In this document: positions 62,602-64,000 of the stretch, one piece after another
Layout: the number at the start of each line of letters is the position of its first letter
Numbering within the stretch: position 1 is the stretch's first letter
DNA from: Hyphomicrobium_A sp963776675
Lineage (GTDB): Bacteria > Pseudomonadota > Alphaproteobacteria > Rhizobiales > Hyphomicrobiaceae
Length of the DNA: 64,000 nucleotides
Reading direction: 5' to 3'
NCBI GenBank assembly: GCA_963776675.1
Contig: CAVZNR010000034.1
Span: forward strand, 1-64,000
Notes under the pieces: generated by a model
What the model saw: the letters and a program-made list of their open reading frames with translations, nothing else
Databases searched by the model: none
What the model was told of the DNA's origin: nothing
Position numbers and translations under genes: made by a program

Positions 62602-63503
62602 CGGCACCCTTCTCTCACCTCGACCTTCTGGAAGCCGAGGCGATCCACATCTTCCGCGAGGCGGCCGCCCAGTTCCGCAAGCCGGTGCTGCTGTACTCGA
62701 TCGGCAAAGACTCCACCGTACTGTTGCACCTGGCGCGCAAAGCGTTCTGGCCCCAGAAGCTGCCGTTCCCGCTGCTCCACATCGACACGACGTGGAAGTT
62801 CAAGGACATGATCACGTTTCGTGACAAGACCGCGCGCGAGCTTGATCTCGACCTCATCGTGCACACCAACCAGGACGGTCTCGAGCGCGGCATCAATCCC
62901 TTCGACTACTCGCCATCGGTCTACACCGACATCATGAAGACGCAGCCACTGAAGCAGGCGCTCGACAAGCACGGGTTCGATGCCGCCTTCGGCGGTGCGC
63001 GACGCGACGAGGAGGGCTCGCGCGCCAAGGAGCGCGTGTTCTCCTTCCGCGCCGCTGGCCACCGCTGGGACCCGCGCCGGCAGCGGCCGGAGATGTGGAA
63101 TCTGTTGAACGGCCGTCTCGGCGTCGGCGAGACCGTGCGCGTCTTCCCGCTCTCCAACTGGACCGAGAAGGACGTTTGGCGCTACATCGCCCGCGAGGGT
63201 CTCGACGTGGTGCCGCTCTACTTCGCAGCACGCCGTCCGACGATCACGCGCGGCGGCCAGCTCCTGGTGCTCGATGACGACCGTCTACCGCTGCAGCCGG
63301 GCGAGACGCCGCAGATGAAGGAGGTTCGCTTCCGCACGCTGGGCTGCTGGCCGCTCACCGCCGCCGTCGTATCTTCGGCCGCCGACATCGACAGCGTCGT
63401 CGAAGAGACGCTTGCCGCACGCACGTCCGAGCGGCAGGGCAGGCTCATCGACCATGATCAATCCGGCGCGATGGAGCGCAAGAAGCAGGAAGGCTATTTC
63501 TGA
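62598..63503 (+). CDS. cysD: Sulfate adenylyltransferase small subunit
   Basis: 301 residues. LEAEAIHIFREAAAQF, PP-loop SIGKDSTVLLHLARKAF, HIDTTWKFKDMI, GGARRDEEGSRAKERVFSFR, NLLNGRLGVGETVRVFPLSNWTEKDVWRYI and the C-terminal SERQGRLIDHD tract fit CysD exactly. Partner of CysN in ATP sulfurylase. Overlaps cysN by TGATG. Confidence 0.95.
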   Translation: MTAPFSHLDLLEAEAIHIFREAAAQFRKPVLLYSIGKDSTVLLHLARKAFWPQKLPFPLLHIDTTWKFKDMITFRDKTARELDLDLIVHTNQDGLERGINPFDYSPSVYTDIMKTQPLKQALDKHGFDAAFGGARRDEEGSRAKERVFSFRAAGHRWDPRRQRPEMWNLLNGRLGVGETVRVFPLSNWTEKDVWRYIAREGLDVVPLYFAARRPTITRGGQLLVLDDDRLPLQPGETPQMKEVRFRTLGCWPLTAAVVSSAADIDSVVEETLAARTSERQGRLIDHDQSGAMERKKQEGYF

Positions 63504-64000
63504 TGACGGCGCTCACTGCTATCCGCCGCGCCGAGACGGCGCCCGAGACCGCTAAGGAGCTCAACGGCATCCTAAATCTGCTCACCTGCGGATCGGTCGA
63601 CGACGGCAAGTCGACCCTCATTGGCCGCCTGTTGTGGGACGCCTCCGACCTTTACGACGACCAGCGCGAGACGCTGCAGCGCTCCGGCAAGACCGCCGGT
63701 GGCAGCGTGCATCCCGATTTCAGCCTGCTCGTGGACGGTCTCGTCGCCGAGCGCGAGCAGGGCATTACCATCGACATCGCCTGGCGCTACTTTGACACCG
63801 AAACGCGCCGCTTTGTCGTCATCGACAGCCCAGGCCACGAGCAGTACACGCGCAACATGGCGAGCGGCGCCTCGCACGCGGACGTCGCCATCATGCTGGT
63901 TGACGCGCGTCATGGCGTGAAGCGGCAGACGCGTCGCCACGCGGCGATCCTCGACATCGTCGGCGTCAAACGCGTGATCCTCGCGGTCAACAAAATGGAT
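63503..64000 (+). CDS. cysN: Sulfate adenylyltransferase large subunit CysN (or CysNC fusion), truncated by window end
   Basis: The first 166 residues are present and the frame is open at the window edge. GTPase motifs: GSVDDGKSTLIGRLL (P-loop), EREQGITIDIAWRYF (switch I), DSPGHEQYTRNMASG (G3) and NKMD (G4) at the very end. CysN hydrolyses GTP to drive sulfate adenylation. Whether an APS kinase domain (CysC) is fused at the C-terminus cannot be seen. Confidence 0.95.
   Translation, partial: MTALTAIRRAETAPETAKELNGILNLLTCGSVDDGKSTLIGRLLWDASDLYDDQRETLQRSGKTAGGSVHPDFSLLVDGLVAEREQGITIDIAWRYFDTETRRFVVIDSPGHEQYTRNMASGASHADVAIMLVDARHGVKRQTRRHAAILDIVGVKRVILAVNKMD

Noticed and set aside
1..64000. CRISPR array, insertion sequence or prophage
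   Set aside because: No regularly spaced repeats, transposase, integrase or phage structural genes are visible.

Overview
The window reads as a chromosomal segment of a high-GC alphaproteobacterium of the order Hyphomicrobiales, probably a methylotroph related to Hyphomicrobium. This rests on lineage-typical genes (MucR, DUF1491, DUF5330, a DUF6456 gene paired with a DnaA-C-like gene, an NDUFS4-type complex I subunit, AapJ-like and tetrameric sarcosine-oxidase-like proteins) and on a complete N-methylglutamate gene set. Species cannot be named from the sequence alone.

Layout. 1-6.2 kb: a PBP1A-type peptidoglycan synthase, a DUF1214/DUF1254 membrane pair, small conserved alphaproteobacterial genes and sufE. 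6.2-11.3 kb: an accessory-looking stretch (cyclase remnant, chloroperoxidase-like hydrolase, lineage-specific secreted and membrane proteins) bracketed by a perfect 35-bp direct repeat of sufE sequence. 11.3-15.5 kb: a Kai-type operon, kaiC-kaiB-kaiB-histidine kinase. 15.5-26.1 kb: housekeeping and regulatory genes (DUF6456/DnaA-C pair, mucR, oligopeptidase B, a membrane protein with a winged-helix-like tail, cutA/nadK, a degenerate lytic transglycosylase, nitroreductase). 26.2-33.9 kb: two secreted proteins built from the same tandem repeats, an AapJ-like binding protein, metC, and a VOC-membrane-Sel1 fusion.

34.1-46.4 kb is the centrepiece. On the minus strand runs xre/cupin regulator - mgsA - mgsB - mgsC - gmaS - [two large palindromes] - mgdA - mgdB - mgdC - mgdD. 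This is the full N-methylglutamate route for methylamine: GmaS makes gamma-glutamylmethylamide, MgsABC converts it to N-methylglutamate, and the sarcosine-oxidase-like MgdABCD oxidises that back to glutamate with release of a C1 unit. Facing it is an ammonium (possibly methylammonium) transporter with a sigma-54-like promoter and a previously easily missed 55-residue single-span membrane protein.

46.7-64 kb: a response regulator-degenerate GGDEF-PilZ protein, tRNA-Arg(TCT), an OFA-family MFS transporter, an FAD oxidoreductase, a BON-MscS channel, tRNA-Pro(TGG), a lipid kinase, a run of small stress or envelope proteins (including a 24-residue one), a DUF192/double cold-shock pair, a glyoxalase, and the assimilatory sulfate genes cysH-cysD-cysN (cysN cut by the window end).

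A recurrent oddity: at least eight otherwise intact genes carry single-nucleotide frame changes (PBP1A, Kai histidine kinase, AapJ-like, mgdC several times, REC-GGDEF-PilZ, MscS, a small secreted protein, transglutaminase). Their number and their one-base nature point to sequence or assembly error more than to gene decay, but mgdC deserves a separate look.
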